From Candidatus Zhuqueibacterota bacterium (GTDB taxonomy: Bacteria > Zhuqueibacterota > Zhuqueibacteria > Residuimicrobiales > Residuimicrobiaceae): a stretch of DNA of 64,000 bases. Position numbers and translations under genes: made by a program. Every line of letters starts with the position of its first letter. Positions within the stretch are counted from its first letter, which is position 1. The notes under the pieces are model-generated. The model did no database searches. It saw nothing but the letters and a program-made list of their open reading frames with translations, and was not told the DNA's origin. This document shows, piece by piece, positions 28,955 through 37,967 of this stretch. Location: NCBI GenBank assembly GCA_963169875.1, contig CAUJEL010000153.1:1-64000 (forward strand). The letters are read 5' to 3'.

Positions 28955-29922
28955 ACGAGATCCATCAATTCATCGGCCAGTCCCTGATCGAGCATGTCTT
29001 GCAGCACCTTGAGACGCTGTTTGAGTTCTTTGGCGCTGCGAAAGCTGAAATCCACCTGGAACTGGTCTGAGGCGAAATAGGGCGCAGGCCGCAGATGAAT
29101 TTCAGGCGGCAGTTTGGCGCGGTGGAGAATTTTCTCATAGCGATCCAGCGCGGCGCTGTAGGCGGGGTAGCGCAGATGCATCAGGGCCAGTTTCAGCTTG
29201 TCGCTTTTTTGCGAGGGCGTCAGAGAGGGCTCGGCGAGAACAGGGCCGAGCGGAGCCTGCCCCAGCAATTGGGCGAAGGAAGTCTTTTGCAGGCGTTCGA
29301 TATCCGTCAGCAGCAGCCAGAACTCGCGTTGGCGGTTCTTTCCCAATCTCAGGGTTTGCATCACATCGTGAAAGCAAATTTGCTCCTGCGCAGAGCGGGC
29401 GGCCAGGGCGGCGGCGATTTCGATGGAAATTTCGTCCTGCAGGAGAAGCAGCTGCAACGGCAGTTCCAGCCGCTGTAGCGGCGCATAGAGGGAAAGCAGC
29501 CTGGGATTGGGCGCCAGGCGCATCAGCGGAAAGAAGCGGCGGATGATCTCTTCATCGCTGCGGGAGAAATCCGTTCGCAGCCGGGTGATGGCGCAGGAGG
29601 CCTGCAAGGCGTTGAGGGGTTTGGCACAGGATTTTTCCGCCAGCACCCATTCATAGAGCTGCAACGAGTCCACGTCGCTGTTGTAAACGAAAGCGGGCAG
29701 GCTTTCGAGTCCGGCAGCCCGGGCCGCCGCAAAACGTTGAAATCCGGAGACAATGCGGTAGTGATGATCCAGCCGCTTTTGCAGGCGCAGCGGCTGGGCG
29801 AGGCCGATGGCCGTGATCGAGGCCACCAGGCCTGGATCGGTGCTCACCGGATTCAGCGAAAAGAGCAAATCCGTTGCATCGATTTCAGCGAGGGCGATGG
29901 TATTAAGTACAGGTTCTTGCAT
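28951..29922 (-). CDS. ParB-like (Spo0J N-terminal fold) protein
   Basis: 323 residues. The N-terminal 90 residues show ParB/sulfiredoxin-fold motifs: VSTDPGLVASITAIGLAQPLRLQKR and YRIVSGFQRFAAARAAG (the box around GxxR, here GFQR, that in ParB binds CTP). A helix-turn-helix-like helical region follows, then an unassigned C-terminal 150 residues. Chromosome-partition ParA is not next to it; instead it is coupled by a 4-base overlap to an SPL-like radical SAM gene, which makes a DNA-linked regulatory or repair role more likely than partitioning. Confidence 0.7.
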   Translation of the reverse strand: MQEPVLNTIALAEIDATDLLFSLNPVSTDPGLVASITAIGLAQPLRLQKRLDHHYRIVSGFQRFAAARAAGLESLPAFVYNSDVDSLQLYEWVLAEKSCAKPLNALQASCAITRLRTDFSRSDEEIIRRFFPLMRLAPNPRLLSLYAPLQRLELPLQLLLLQDEISIEIAAALAARSAQEQICFHDVMQTLRLGKNRQREFWLLLTDIERLQKTSFAQLLGQAPLGPVLAEPSLTPSQKSDKLKLALMHLRYPAYSAALDRYEKILHRAKLPPEIHLRPAPYFASDQFQVDFSFRSAKELKQRLKVLQDMLDQGLADELMDLV

Positions 29923-30018
29923 GCTTGCCTTTCATTCGGTGACAGGAATTTAATCATTTCACGAGGCTTTTGCCACTGTTTTTATGTCGTGCCGGTCCCG
30001 GAGTGGCAATAAATTCCC

Positions 30019-30047
30019 TTGACAATTTTGTCATTTATTAGTAAGAT
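30019..30047 (+). promoter_or_regulatory. ssb promoter
   Basis: TTGACA (30019-30024), exactly 17 bp, TAAGAT (30042-30047), about 54 bp before the ssb start. A consensus -35 with a near-consensus -10. Confidence 0.7.
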
Positions 30048-30100
30048 AAAGCTGGGCGGGATAACTAGAATGGTATTTGGATCAAAAAAGGAGGCGTCAA

Positions 30101-30547
30101 ATGGCTTTCGATAGTAAAGGCACCCTGAACAAAGTGATGCTCATCGGAAGACTGGGCGCAGACCCCGAGTTAAAGTACACCCCGTCCGGTGCGGCGGTGC
30201 TGACCATCAGCATAGCCACCAACACGTCGTGGAAAGACCAGGAAAACAAAGCCCAGGAAAAAACCGAGTGGCATCGCGTAGTGGCGTGGCGCAAGCTGGC
30301 CGAAACCATCGGCCAGTACGCCAAAAAGGGCACCCGCGTATACGTGGAAGGCAAACTGTTGACCCGCAATTGGAACGACAAGGACGGCGTCAAGCACTAC
30401 ACCACGGAAGTGCAAGCGGATCATATCCAGTTGCTGGAGAGCCGCGGGGAACGCGATACGGGCGGCGAGGCGGTTGAACCGCCGGTTCCTTCCGAAGGTG
30501 ATTTCAGTGGACCGGGACCGGAAGAAGCGGACGATCTGCCCTTCTAA
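30101..30547 (+). CDS. ssb: Single-stranded DNA-binding protein
   Basis: 148 residues. OB-fold core with NKVMLIGRLGADPELKYT at the start and WHRVVAWRKLAETIGQYAKKGTRVYVEGKL in the middle, a short acidic linker, and the C-terminal tip EEADDLPF that recruits replication and repair partners. The start at 30101 is fixed by AAGGAGG 6 bases before it; an upstream in-frame extension would include the ribosome-binding site in the coding sequence. Own promoter and terminator; monocistronic. Confidence 0.97.
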   Translation: MAFDSKGTLNKVMLIGRLGADPELKYTPSGAAVLTISIATNTSWKDQENKAQEKTEWHRVVAWRKLAETIGQYAKKGTRVYVEGKLLTRNWNDKDGVKHYTTEVQADHIQLLESRGERDTGGEAVEPPVPSEGDFSGPGPEEADDLPF

Positions 30548-30608
30548 GTGGAGATCTGCTGTGTAGTGGATGCTCCGGGTGGCGTGCATCTTCTGTACGG
30601 TTTTACTT

Positions 30609-30646
30609 AAAAATCCAAGGTCCATGCGACTTTGGATTTTTTTTTC
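30609..30646 (+). terminator. ssb terminator
   Basis: AAATCCAA (30611-30618) / TTGGATTT (30632-30639) stem followed by a run of T. Lies 64 bp after the ssb stop. Confidence 0.7.
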
Positions 30647-30761
30647 AATGTCCTGACCCGGATAAACCGGAAGCAAATATCGGGCACCTCGAAAGCGTCC
30701 GGTGTTTCCTGGATTTTTGCGCAAAAGAAGATTTTTAGCTACTCATTGGGAGAGACGCATT

Positions 30762-31160
30762 TTGGATGTACAGGGATTGATTCGGGCCGCTTATGCGGCG
30801 ACGCTGCACGCCCGGGCGCCCTATTCCGGATTCAAGGTGGGCGCCGCCTTGCTGTGCGCCGATGGCACTGTTTATACCGGCGTCAACGTGGAGAGCAGTT
30901 CATACGGTTTGACCATCTGCGCCGAGCGCGTCGCCATGTTCAAGGCGTTGTCCGAAGGCCGGGATAAATTTCAGGCCATTGCGATCATCTGCGCCAATCG
31001 TACCTGGTGCCCGCCCTGCGGCGCCTGCCGCCAGGTGCTGTGGGATTGGGGGCGCGATCTCGACGTCATTCTCGCCAAGGATGAAAATGACTATCAACTC
31101 ATGAAGCTCAGCGCGCTGCTGCCGCACGCTTTTGACAACGGGTACCTCATCCATGACTGA
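30762..31160 (+). CDS. cdd: Cytidine deaminase
   Basis: 132 residues, homotetrameric-type length. Zinc enzyme converting cytidine or deoxycytidine to uridine forms. Motifs: PYSGFKVGAAL, GVNVESSSYGLTICAERVA (Cys ligand and catalytic Glu) and PPCGACRQVL (two Cys ligands). A TTG start at 30762 is chosen because GGGAGAG precedes it by about 8 bases and the homologous start falls here; the longer frame has no ribosome-binding site. The stop overlaps the uridine kinase start by 8 bases. First gene of the nucleoside-salvage operon. Confidence 0.93.
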   Translation: MDVQGLIRAAYAATLHARAPYSGFKVGAALLCADGTVYTGVNVESSSYGLTICAERVAMFKALSEGRDKFQAIAIICANRTWCPPCGACRQVLWDWGRDLDVILAKDENDYQLMKLSALLPHAFDNGYLIHD

Positions 31161-31794
31161 TCAACCTTCCTGCCTCCTCATTGGCATTGCCGGGCCCTCT
31201 GGATCTGGAAAAAGTTTTCTGGCTGACCGCCTTCTCCAGGCCCTGCCGGATCAGAACGGCGCTATCCTTTCACAGGATCATTATTATCGCGAACGCTCCG
31301 ACCTCCCGCTGGCAGACAGGCAAAACATCAATTATGACCACCCTGAGGCCCTGGAATTTTCGCTTCTGCATACGCATCTGCAGCAGCTGCGACACGGCAA
31401 ACGCATCGTCCATCCCCTGTACGATTTCTCGCAGCACAACCGCCGTCCAGAGACCGCCGCCTTGACACCCCCGGATTATATCATCGTCGACGGCATTCTC
31501 TTGTTCGCCATGCCGGAATTGCTGCCTTTGTTCGATTTGAAAATCTATGTCGATACGCCCATGGATATCTGTTTCATCCGGCGGCTGCGCCGCGACGTTG
31601 AAGAGCGTGGCCGCACCGTGGATTCGGTTGTGCAGCAGTATCTGCATACGGTACGCCCCATGTTTTTGCAGTTTGTGGCGCCAAGCCGCGAAAGCGCTGA
31701 CCTGGTGGTGGCTGGAGAAGGATCCATGGGACAAGCGGTGCACCACATCACCACACAGTTGCAGCCGCTCTTTTCACAGCTAAAAAAAGATTGA
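31153..31794 (+). CDS. udk: Uridine kinase
   Basis: 213 residues. Phosphorylates uridine and cytidine with ATP or GTP. The P-loop GPSGSGKS (14-21) is preceded by LLIGIA; SQDHYYRERSDLP and NYDHPEALEF are the nucleoside-binding signatures, and RRLRRDVEERGRTVDSVVQQY is the arginine-rich lid. The start at 31153 follows the cytidine deaminase reading through a shared overlap; the upstream in-frame ATG at 31132 is inside that gene and has no ribosome-binding site. It uses the product of the preceding enzyme. Confidence 0.93.
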   Translation: MTDQPSCLLIGIAGPSGSGKSFLADRLLQALPDQNGAILSQDHYYRERSDLPLADRQNINYDHPEALEFSLLHTHLQQLRHGKRIVHPLYDFSQHNRRPETAALTPPDYIIVDGILLFAMPELLPLFDLKIYVDTPMDICFIRRLRRDVEERGRTVDSVVQQYLHTVRPMFLQFVAPSRESADLVVAGEGSMGQAVHHITTQLQPLFSQLKKD

Positions 31795-31809
31795 CGAGGA
31801 GTACGCTTC

Positions 31810-32688
31810 ATGCCGCAGAACACATGGCAGGATTTGCTGGTTTATGAACATGATTTAATCACGCGCGGGCTGATCCTGTTGAATTCGGAAGTGAACAATC
31901 TGGAATCCGGCTCGGCCGTTCTGTTGAAAATTCAACAAATCCTTGATTTTCTCCTGGATTTCGGCGACAAGGTTCACAACGTCAAGGAGGAAAACCATCT
32001 TTTCCCCTTGCTGGTGGAGTGTGGCGTGCCGCAGTCGGAAATCATCCGCGATATGCTGTTGGATCATGAGGCGGAACGGGAACTATTGGTGCGCGCGTTA
32101 ACGCGCTTGAACATGCTGCAGCATGCATCGATGGAGGATCGCCACCTCTTTGTGAAAAAAATCCGCGAGTATGCCCAGCAGCGCCAGGAACATATCAAAA
32201 AAGAGAACCAGGAATTATATCCCCTGGGGGCAAAGACCATTCCGGCAAAGGAAGTGGATAAATTGCTCGCCAGTTTTGCCAAAGTGGATGAGATCAATTT
32301 GTACCAAAACGCGGTGCTCCATTTTTCGCAATTATTGCAACATTGGGAGCAGAGTCCGGTGCCGCCGCTTTTTCAACCCAGGACGTTATCCAATACCGAG
32401 TGGCAGGCGGTCGTGGATCATTTCCCCCTCGCCCTGGTGTTTTACGATGTCCAGAATGCCGCGGTGATGAGCAACCGGACGGCGGTTAAGTGGGCGGCGC
32501 TGTTGAATGATCTGCGCGAACCGGAAGCCCGCTTTGCCGCATTGATCGAACAGTTGAAAACCGGGGGCGAAAACGTCCTTGCGATCACCAAAGAGACCGG
32601 AGGCCGGAACTACCGCGTCGAATATGTCGCGGTTCGCAATGAAAAGGGCGTTTTCATCGGCACCCTGGAGATGGTTAGAGAAGAATAG
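31810..32688 (+). CDS. Hemerythrin HHE / PAS-like (DUF438-type) protein
   Basis: 292 residues. The N-terminal domain carries spaced histidines and glutamates of the HHE cation-binding fold (YEHDLITRGL, NVKEENHLFPLLVECG, LLDHEAERELL, RQEHIKKENQELYP), which binds a di-iron centre and may sense oxygen or NO. The last 100 residues have a PAS-like layout (FPLALVFYDVQNAAVMSN to GTLEMVREE). The combination matches DUF438/hemerythrin-PAS sensors. It sits inside the salvage operon between udk and tdk, 15 bp after udk, without an obvious metabolic reason. Confidence 0.8.
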   Translation: MPQNTWQDLLVYEHDLITRGLILLNSEVNNLESGSAVLLKIQQILDFLLDFGDKVHNVKEENHLFPLLVECGVPQSEIIRDMLLDHEAERELLVRALTRLNMLQHASMEDRHLFVKKIREYAQQRQEHIKKENQELYPLGAKTIPAKEVDKLLASFAKVDEINLYQNAVLHFSQLLQHWEQSPVPPLFQPRTLSNTEWQAVVDHFPLALVFYDVQNAAVMSNRTAVKWAALLNDLREPEARFAALIEQLKTGGENVLAITKETGGRNYRVEYVAVRNEKGVFIGTLEMVREE

Positions 32689-32731
32689 CAGGGAGTCCCT
32701 GAATAATAACTGAAGCATTGAGGAGAGTTGG

Positions 32732-33319
32732 ATGTTAAGCATTGTACCCAAAGATATCGGCTGGATCGAGGTTATTTGCGGCAGCATGTTCAGCGGCAAG
32801 ACCGAGGAATTGATCCGCCGCCTGCGTCGCGCCCAGATCGCCAAACAAAATGTGGCCATTTTCAAGCCGGTCATCGACGATCGCTATTCGAGCGAGCACA
32901 TTGTATCGCACAACGAATGCCGGCTGCCATCCATAGCCGTCATGTCCGCACAGGAAATACTCGCGAAACGGGGTGAAGCGACGGTCATTGGCATCGATGA
33001 GGCGCAATTTTTCGGCATGGATCTGGTGGATGTGTGCCAGAAACTGGCGGACATGGGCCTGCGCGTCATTGTCGCCGGTCTGGATCAGGATTACACCGGC
33101 AAGCCGTTCGAACCCATCCCGCAGCTGCTGGCGGTGGCGGAATACATCACCAAGACCCTGGCCATCTGCGTCAAATGCGGCAATCCCGCCAATCGCACGC
33201 AGCGCCTGAGTCATGATTCCGCCCGCGTTGTCGTGGGCGCGCAGAATATTTATGAGGCACGATGCCGGTTCTGTCATGAAGTGTACACTGAGGAAAAAGA
33301 CAGCAAAGCACAGGAGTAG
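32732..33319 (+). CDS. tdk: Thymidine kinase
   Basis: 195 residues, type II family length. Phosphorylates thymidine and deoxyuridine. The P-loop [11 protein letters not shown] (17-27), the DEAQFF motif (catalytic/Walker B region) around 90, [13 protein letters not shown] in the lasso, and two CxxC pairs (CVKCG and CRFCH) for the structural zinc are all present. Ribosome-binding site GAGGAGAG before the ATG. It ends two bases before the transporter gene. Confidence 0.96.
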   Translation: MLSIVPKDIGWIEVICGSMFSGKTEELIRRLRRAQIAKQNVAIFKPVIDDRYSSEHIVSHNECRLPSIAVMSAQEILAKRGEATVIGIDEAQFFGMDLVDVCQKLADMGLRVIVAGLDQDYTGKPFEPIPQLLAVAEYITKTLAICVKCGNPANRTQRLSHDSARVVVGAQNIYEARCRFCHEVYTEEKDSKAQE

Positions 33320-33321
33320 TT

Positions 33322-34908
33322 ATGAAGTGGATTGGACTGGCGGGCATCGCGCTCATCATCGGCGTGGCGATTCTGTTTTCAACGGACCGGAAGGCCATCA
33401 AGTGGCGCATTCTGGCCTGGGGTTTGTCGCTGCAGTTTTTGTTTGCAACCATCATTCTGCGCCAATCGATTTATTCGTGGATCGGGATGTACGTTTTTGT
33501 CGCCCTGATTCTGATGTACCTGTTTGAGGATTATGTCAAGCCGGGCCGGGGCCATGCGGGCATCAACTGGCTGGCCGCGCTGGTCGTGCTGGTGATCAGC
33601 TTTGCCGTCGCTGCCATGGGCTATTATCTCGACAGCGCCGGCGCGGCGGGGTATGTGCTGGGCGTGATCGTTGCCGCGGGCATTGCGGCGCACTGTTTCA
33701 AACTGCGCCTGGCGGGCCGCTATTTTGTGGCGCCGTTCCTGATGGTGGGCCTCGGCATGATTGTGCAGCGCGGCATCTATGGCCGGGATATTTTCGCGGT
33801 TCTCGGCGACAAGGTGGACAAGTTTTTGAAACTGAGCGACCTCGGCGCCATCTTTTTATTTGGCAATCTGCCCAAGACCGAATTCACCGCCACCTTTGGA
33901 TTCCAGTTCGCCTTTGCCGTACTGCCCACCATCATCTTTTTCTCCTCCATCATGTCCATCCTTTACTATTTCGGCATCATGCAAAAGGTCGTCGAGGTCA
34001 TGGCGCAGTTCATGCGCTGGACGCTGGGCACCAGCGGCGCCGAGACCCTCTCCTGCACCTCGAACGTTTTTCTCGGCCAGACCGAAGCGCCGCTGCTGGT
34101 GCGGCCTTTTCTCGATGAGATGACCGTATCGGAACTGCACGCGGTCATGGTGGGCGGATTTGGCACCATCGCCGGCGGCGTCATGGCCGGATACATGCGC
34201 ATGGGCATCAACCCCGCCAATTTGATCGCCGCCAGCGTCATGGCCGCGCCGGCGGCCCTGGTGATGGCCAAGCTCTTCATGCCGGAGACCGCCCATTCCA
34301 AAACAGCCGGGGATGTGAAAATACCCGATGTCGGCCGGGCCGACAACGTCCTCGATGCCGCGGCCCGTGGCGTCACCGATGGTCTGAAATTGGCCGTGAA
34401 CGTGGGCGCGATGTTGCTGGCTTTTATCGCCCTCATCGGATTTGTGGATGTGATCCTGCGCTATGGCGATCGCTTCATCGATGGCCACCTGCTCGGCGGC
34501 GCGATGAATGCAGTTCGGGGCGAATACAGCGGCATTTTCCCGGGCAGTCTGAAGACGATGCTGGGGACGCTGTTTGCGCCCCTGGCGTGGCTCATGGGGG
34601 TTTCCTGGGCGGAAGCCGCCAAGGTGGGCAATCTCATCGGCATCAAAATTTCCGTCAACGAGTTCGTGGCCTATGCGGAGTTGGCCAAGCATATCTCGGC
34701 GCAGGAACTCAGCCTCAAGGCGCAGACCATCGCCACCTATGCGCTGTGCGGTTTTGCCAACTTTTCCTCCATCGGCATACAGATCGGCGGCATCGGCGCC
34801 CTGGCGCCAGGCCGGCGTTCCGATCTGTCGCGCATCGCCTTCCGCGCCATGATCGCCGGCGCGTTGGTGTCGTTTCTGACTGCGACCATTGCGGGATTGA
34901 TGTACTGA
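33322..34908 (+). CDS. Concentrative nucleoside transporter (NupC/CNT family)
   Basis: 528 residues with about 11-12 membrane helices. Imports nucleosides with Na+ or H+. Recognised by FGFQFAFAVLPTIIFFSSIMSILYYFG (core helix), TSGAETLSCTSNVFLGQTEAPLLVRP (the CNT signature with the nucleoside-binding Glu/Asn/Ser), GGFGTIAGGVMAGY, and the final ALCGFANFSSIGIQIGG. The N-terminus carries two extra helices. Two bases after tdk, so co-translated with the kinase that traps imported nucleosides. Confidence 0.93.
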   Translation: MKWIGLAGIALIIGVAILFSTDRKAIKWRILAWGLSLQFLFATIILRQSIYSWIGMYVFVALILMYLFEDYVKPGRGHAGINWLAALVVLVISFAVAAMGYYLDSAGAAGYVLGVIVAAGIAAHCFKLRLAGRYFVAPFLMVGLGMIVQRGIYGRDIFAVLGDKVDKFLKLSDLGAIFLFGNLPKTEFTATFGFQFAFAVLPTIIFFSSIMSILYYFGIMQKVVEVMAQFMRWTLGTSGAETLSCTSNVFLGQTEAPLLVRPFLDEMTVSELHAVMVGGFGTIAGGVMAGYMRMGINPANLIAASVMAAPAALVMAKLFMPETAHSKTAGDVKIPDVGRADNVLDAAARGVTDGLKLAVNVGAMLLAFIALIGFVDVILRYGDRFIDGHLLGGAMNAVRGEYSGIFPGSLKTMLGTLFAPLAWLMGVSWAEAAKVGNLIGIKISVNEFVAYAELAKHISAQELSLKAQTIATYALCGFANFSSIGIQIGGIGALAPGRRSDLSRIAFRAMIAGALVSFLTATIAGLMY

Positions 34909-35160
34909 TGATGGCGATGGATATCATTGAAAACTAGAAGCTTTTTATCAGGTCTGTTCTGCCAGAACGGTAATGCAGGTCGACCTGCAAATCGGCGCTG
35001 TCATTGGAAGTTGAGTAATGGCGAATATGCCCTTGTTTCTCATAGTACCTGAAAAAGACTGTCATCGCGGGTTGGTAATGCCGGCAGCCATTTACAACGC
35101 GCATTAGCTATTTGGGCCATGCCGGAGAGCGCCAATAAATTTTTCACAAGAAAGATTTCC

Positions 35161-35988
35161 ATGGAAAAACTGTTAAAAGCAAAAGTCCACGAAGCGGTTC
35201 AGTTTATCGAGTCGAAGATGAAGGAACCGCCGCGGGTGGCCATCGTCTTGGGCTCCGGCCTGGGCCGCTTTTCCGAATCCATTGAAGAACCCGTGGTGAT
35301 AGCCACGGCGGACATTCCCCATTACCCGCGTTCGACCGTGCCCGGCCACGCCGGGCGCTGGTTTTTCGGCCGCATCGGGTCCGTGCCGGTGATCGCGGTG
35401 CAGGGGCGGGTGCATTATTATGAGGGCTATGCGCTGCAGCAGGTGACCTTTCCGGTGCATTTGCTGGCGAGTCTGGGGATTGAAACGCTGATCCTGACCA
35501 CGGCCAGCGGCGGCCTGAATCCCGCTTTTCGTCCGGGCGATCTGATGGTGATCACGGATCAGCTCAATTTCACCTTTAACAATCCACTGATTGGCAAGCC
35601 CGACGATCAGCTTGGCCCGCGGTTTCCCGATATGCTTCACTGCTACGATCCGGAATTGGTGGCGCTGGCGCTGCAGACGGGCGCTGATTTGGGGATGGAG
35701 TTGCAGTCCGGCGTGTTCTGCTGGGTGACCGGCCCGGCGTACGAGACCGCGGCCGAAGTGCGCATGCTGCGCATGCTGGGCGGCGATGCGGTATCCATGT
35801 CCACCGCGCCGGAAGTGATCGCCGCGCGGCAGCGGCATCTGCGGGTGCTCGGCATTTCCCTGATCACCAATCTCGGCACCGGATTATCGGCGAGCAAACT
35901 GAGCCATGAGGAAGTGACCGCCACGGCGGATCTGGCCGGCGAACGCCTCGGACGGCTGCTGCAGGAGATTGTCAGGCGTTTGCCCTAG
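35161..35988 (+). CDS. Purine nucleoside phosphorylase (type I, PNP/MTAP family)
   Basis: 275 residues. Cleaves purine (deoxy)nucleosides with phosphate to base and ribose-1-phosphate. Family motifs: IVLGSGLGRF (phosphate loop), STVPGHAGRWFFG, VQGRVHYYEGY, LTTASGGLNP, GVFCWVTGPAYETAAEVRML and DAVSMSTAPEVIAAR. The ATG at 35161 is chosen on homology and a weak AAGAAAG before it; a longer frame starts at 35119. It lies 252 bp behind the transporter, so it may have its own promoter but completes the salvage set. Confidence 0.92.
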   Translation: MEKLLKAKVHEAVQFIESKMKEPPRVAIVLGSGLGRFSESIEEPVVIATADIPHYPRSTVPGHAGRWFFGRIGSVPVIAVQGRVHYYEGYALQQVTFPVHLLASLGIETLILTTASGGLNPAFRPGDLMVITDQLNFTFNNPLIGKPDDQLGPRFPDMLHCYDPELVALALQTGADLGMELQSGVFCWVTGPAYETAAEVRMLRMLGGDAVSMSTAPEVIAARQRHLRVLGISLITNLGTGLSASKLSHEEVTATADLAGERLGRLLQEIVRRLP

Positions 35989-36388
35989 CGCATGCGATTT
36001 TAGCAACGTTGAAAGTGACGCGCGCCACCTCTTGGGCAATTTCCGCTTGATTTTCATGGGTTGAATATCTATCTTGCTGATATAGCGGCACCTGCAGGGA
36101 TTGGCTCTTGGAATACTTCCCAATCTGTGCTGCGGACACGTTGCCGCTTGCCGGTTTTGCACTATCGTCGTCGTGGATTCCGGGAAACGCTAACCTGCAT
36201 GATGCACCGCCAGGAGCGCGGAGATGTGCACGGGAAAAAATCAATGATGGACCATATTCAAATCATCATTTGAATGATCATCCCTACAAAAACAGCCCGG
36301 CGGGCTGTACGCGCCTGGCGATTTATGCAGAGAACAGGCTAACTCCTTCAATAACGGCATCCCGGAAAAACCCGGGAGGAGGGAAGAC
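35989..36388. other. Spacer with two short hairpins, no gene
   Basis: 400 bp without a supported gene. Perfect 8-bp dyad ATTCAAAT-catc-ATTTGAAT (36256-36275), operator-like, and ACAGCCC-ggc-GGGCTGT (36292-36308) without a T-run. The ribosome-binding site GGAGGAGGGAAG of the next gene closes the segment. Confidence 0.45.
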
Positions 36389-37297
36389 ATGAAAAATAAC
36401 CATTTATTTGCAGCCATACTTTTGACGGTTGTACTAAGCGTCCTGATCTTTGCGCCGGGACTCTATGCGCAAGGGATTCAGGAGTCGATTGAAGAACTGA
36501 CCGGCGACACCGGGCAAGGTTATCTGCAGCCGCTGTTCAATTCCTTTGCCAATAACATGAATTCGGGCATCTACACCAGCGCCGCCATCCCGCGTATTGG
36601 TCTGCGCCTGCGCATCAATCTAGTGGCCATGGGCACCCTGATCGGCGATGATGACCGGGTTTTCACCGCAACGCCGCCCCTGCCGTACACGCAGACGCCG
36701 GTGAAGACAGCCACCGTATTCGGCGGCGACGGCACAGTGGTCGAGGGACCGGGCGTCTCCTATCGTTTTCAGGATGGGCATCTCAGCGGTGATTTCATCC
36801 CCTTTGCCGTGCCGCAGGTGGAGATCGGTTCGATCATGGGCACCATCGCCCGCGTGCGTTTTTTCGCCGCCGAGCTGCCCGGCGAGACGGGCGAAGAACT
36901 GGGCGAGATCAAATTGGTAGGGTATGGCCTGCAGCACAGCCTGAGCCAATATATCCCCCTGTTTCCGATGTCCGTTTCCGCCGGATTTTTCTATCAGACT
37001 TTTGATATCGGCGACATCATGAAATGCAGCACCCTTAATGTGGGACTTCAGGCCAGCAAATCTTTCAGCGTGTTGACGCTGTTCGGCGGCGTCAACTATG
37101 AGAGCGGCAAGATGGAAGTGGCCTACGATTATCAGGGCCAGGAAGGCGGCGAGCGCATCGAGTTCGACCTTGACAGTGAGACCGCGTTCCGCTTTCATGT
37201 GGGGGCTGGATTGAATCTCTATCTCGTCCATCTCAACGGCGCTGTTTATATCGGGCCGCAGATCAGCACCATGGTCAGCGCTGGAATCGGGCTGTAG
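36389..37297 (+). CDS. Outer-membrane beta-barrel protein (DUF6588-like)
   Basis: 302 residues. Signal peptide MKNNHLFAAILLTVVLSVLIFAPGLYAQ. The mature part begins with a short helical piece (SIEELTGDTGQGYLQPLFNSFANNMNSGIYTSA) followed by about ten beta strands (IGLRLRINLVAMG, QVEIGSIMGTIARVRFF, SVSAGFFYQTF, STLNVGLQASKSFSVLTLFGG, RFHVGAGLNLYLVHLNGAVYI) and a final Gly-rich strand. The overall form matches DUF6588 proteins of Bacteroidota-like bacteria, a family of unknown function. Pairs with a downstream secreted protein 40 bp away. Confidence 0.7.
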   Translation: MKNNHLFAAILLTVVLSVLIFAPGLYAQGIQESIEELTGDTGQGYLQPLFNSFANNMNSGIYTSAAIPRIGLRLRINLVAMGTLIGDDDRVFTATPPLPYTQTPVKTATVFGGDGTVVEGPGVSYRFQDGHLSGDFIPFAVPQVEIGSIMGTIARVRFFAAELPGETGEELGEIKLVGYGLQHSLSQYIPLFPMSVSAGFFYQTFDIGDIMKCSTLNVGLQASKSFSVLTLFGGVNYESGKMEVAYDYQGQEGGERIEFDLDSETAFRFHVGAGLNLYLVHLNGAVYIGPQISTMVSAGIGL

Positions 37298-37336
37298 TTT
37301 TACAGCCTGTTGAATAGAGCAAAGGAGGAATCCTCT

Positions 37337-37897
37337 ATGAAAATACAGATGAAATGGCTTGCCGCGGCGCTGTTGATCGCCGCGATGATGATTTTGAACT
37401 GCAAGATTGTCGGCGTGGACGATGAAGCGACCACCACCATCACCTTCGCCATCGAGCACAGTTGGCGCACCATTGCGCCGGGCAATGACCCGAACACGCG
37501 CACCTTCATGCCCGAGGAATACTGGGATGAGGACTTTAATGATTGGGATATCACCTCAGCGGATTTGACTGATATCCAGGTGAGCGTGTGGGATGTGTCC
37601 ACCGCGGAGCGCACGGTCTCCGCCCGATTCACGCTCACGTTTGTGGATACCGCGCCGCCGGCCAATCCGCTGGTGGGCAGCACCCAGATTCTCACCCTGG
37701 GAGAGTGCATCGACGGCATCATCAACGTCTGGAATAACAAAGTGACCATCAACACTGCGGGAAAAACAAGGCTGCTCAGCGCCATACAGAACAAAAGGCC
37801 GATCACGCTCTCCGCGCCGGTGCAGAATCTCTCCGGCACGTGCGATTTCTGGACCAAGGCGGTGATCAAAATTCAGGTGAATTTGAAAAAGAAATAG
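37337..37897 (+). CDS. Small secreted or lipid-anchored protein
   Basis: 186 residues. Start at 37337 with AAAGGAGGAA eight bases upstream. Hydrophobic leader MKWLAAALLIAAMMILNC; Cys22 could be lipidated although Asn before it is not canonical. The mature part is one compact beta-rich domain (TTITFAIEHSWRTI, DIQVSVWDVSTAERTVSARFTLTF, WTKAVIKIQVNLKKK). Similar small immunoglobulin-like domains occur beside porin-like genes in FCB bacteria. Probably exported with the preceding barrel protein. Function unknown. Confidence 0.65.
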   Translation: MKIQMKWLAAALLIAAMMILNCKIVGVDDEATTTITFAIEHSWRTIAPGNDPNTRTFMPEEYWDEDFNDWDITSADLTDIQVSVWDVSTAERTVSARFTLTFVDTAPPANPLVGSTQILTLGECIDGIINVWNNKVTINTAGKTRLLSAIQNKRPITLSAPVQNLSGTCDFWTKAVIKIQVNLKKK

Positions 37898-37926
37898 ACC
37901 GTACGATAATTTGCCACATCATGACG

Positions 37927-37950
37927 GGGCGCCCAAGCGGCGCCCTTTTT
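37927..37950 (+). terminator. Terminator
   Basis: GGGCGCC / GGCGCCC stem with a five-base centre followed by six T. Closes the two-gene secreted operon; the next gene starts 18 bp later. Confidence 0.85.
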
Positions 37951-37967
37951 TATGACAAGGAGGCATC

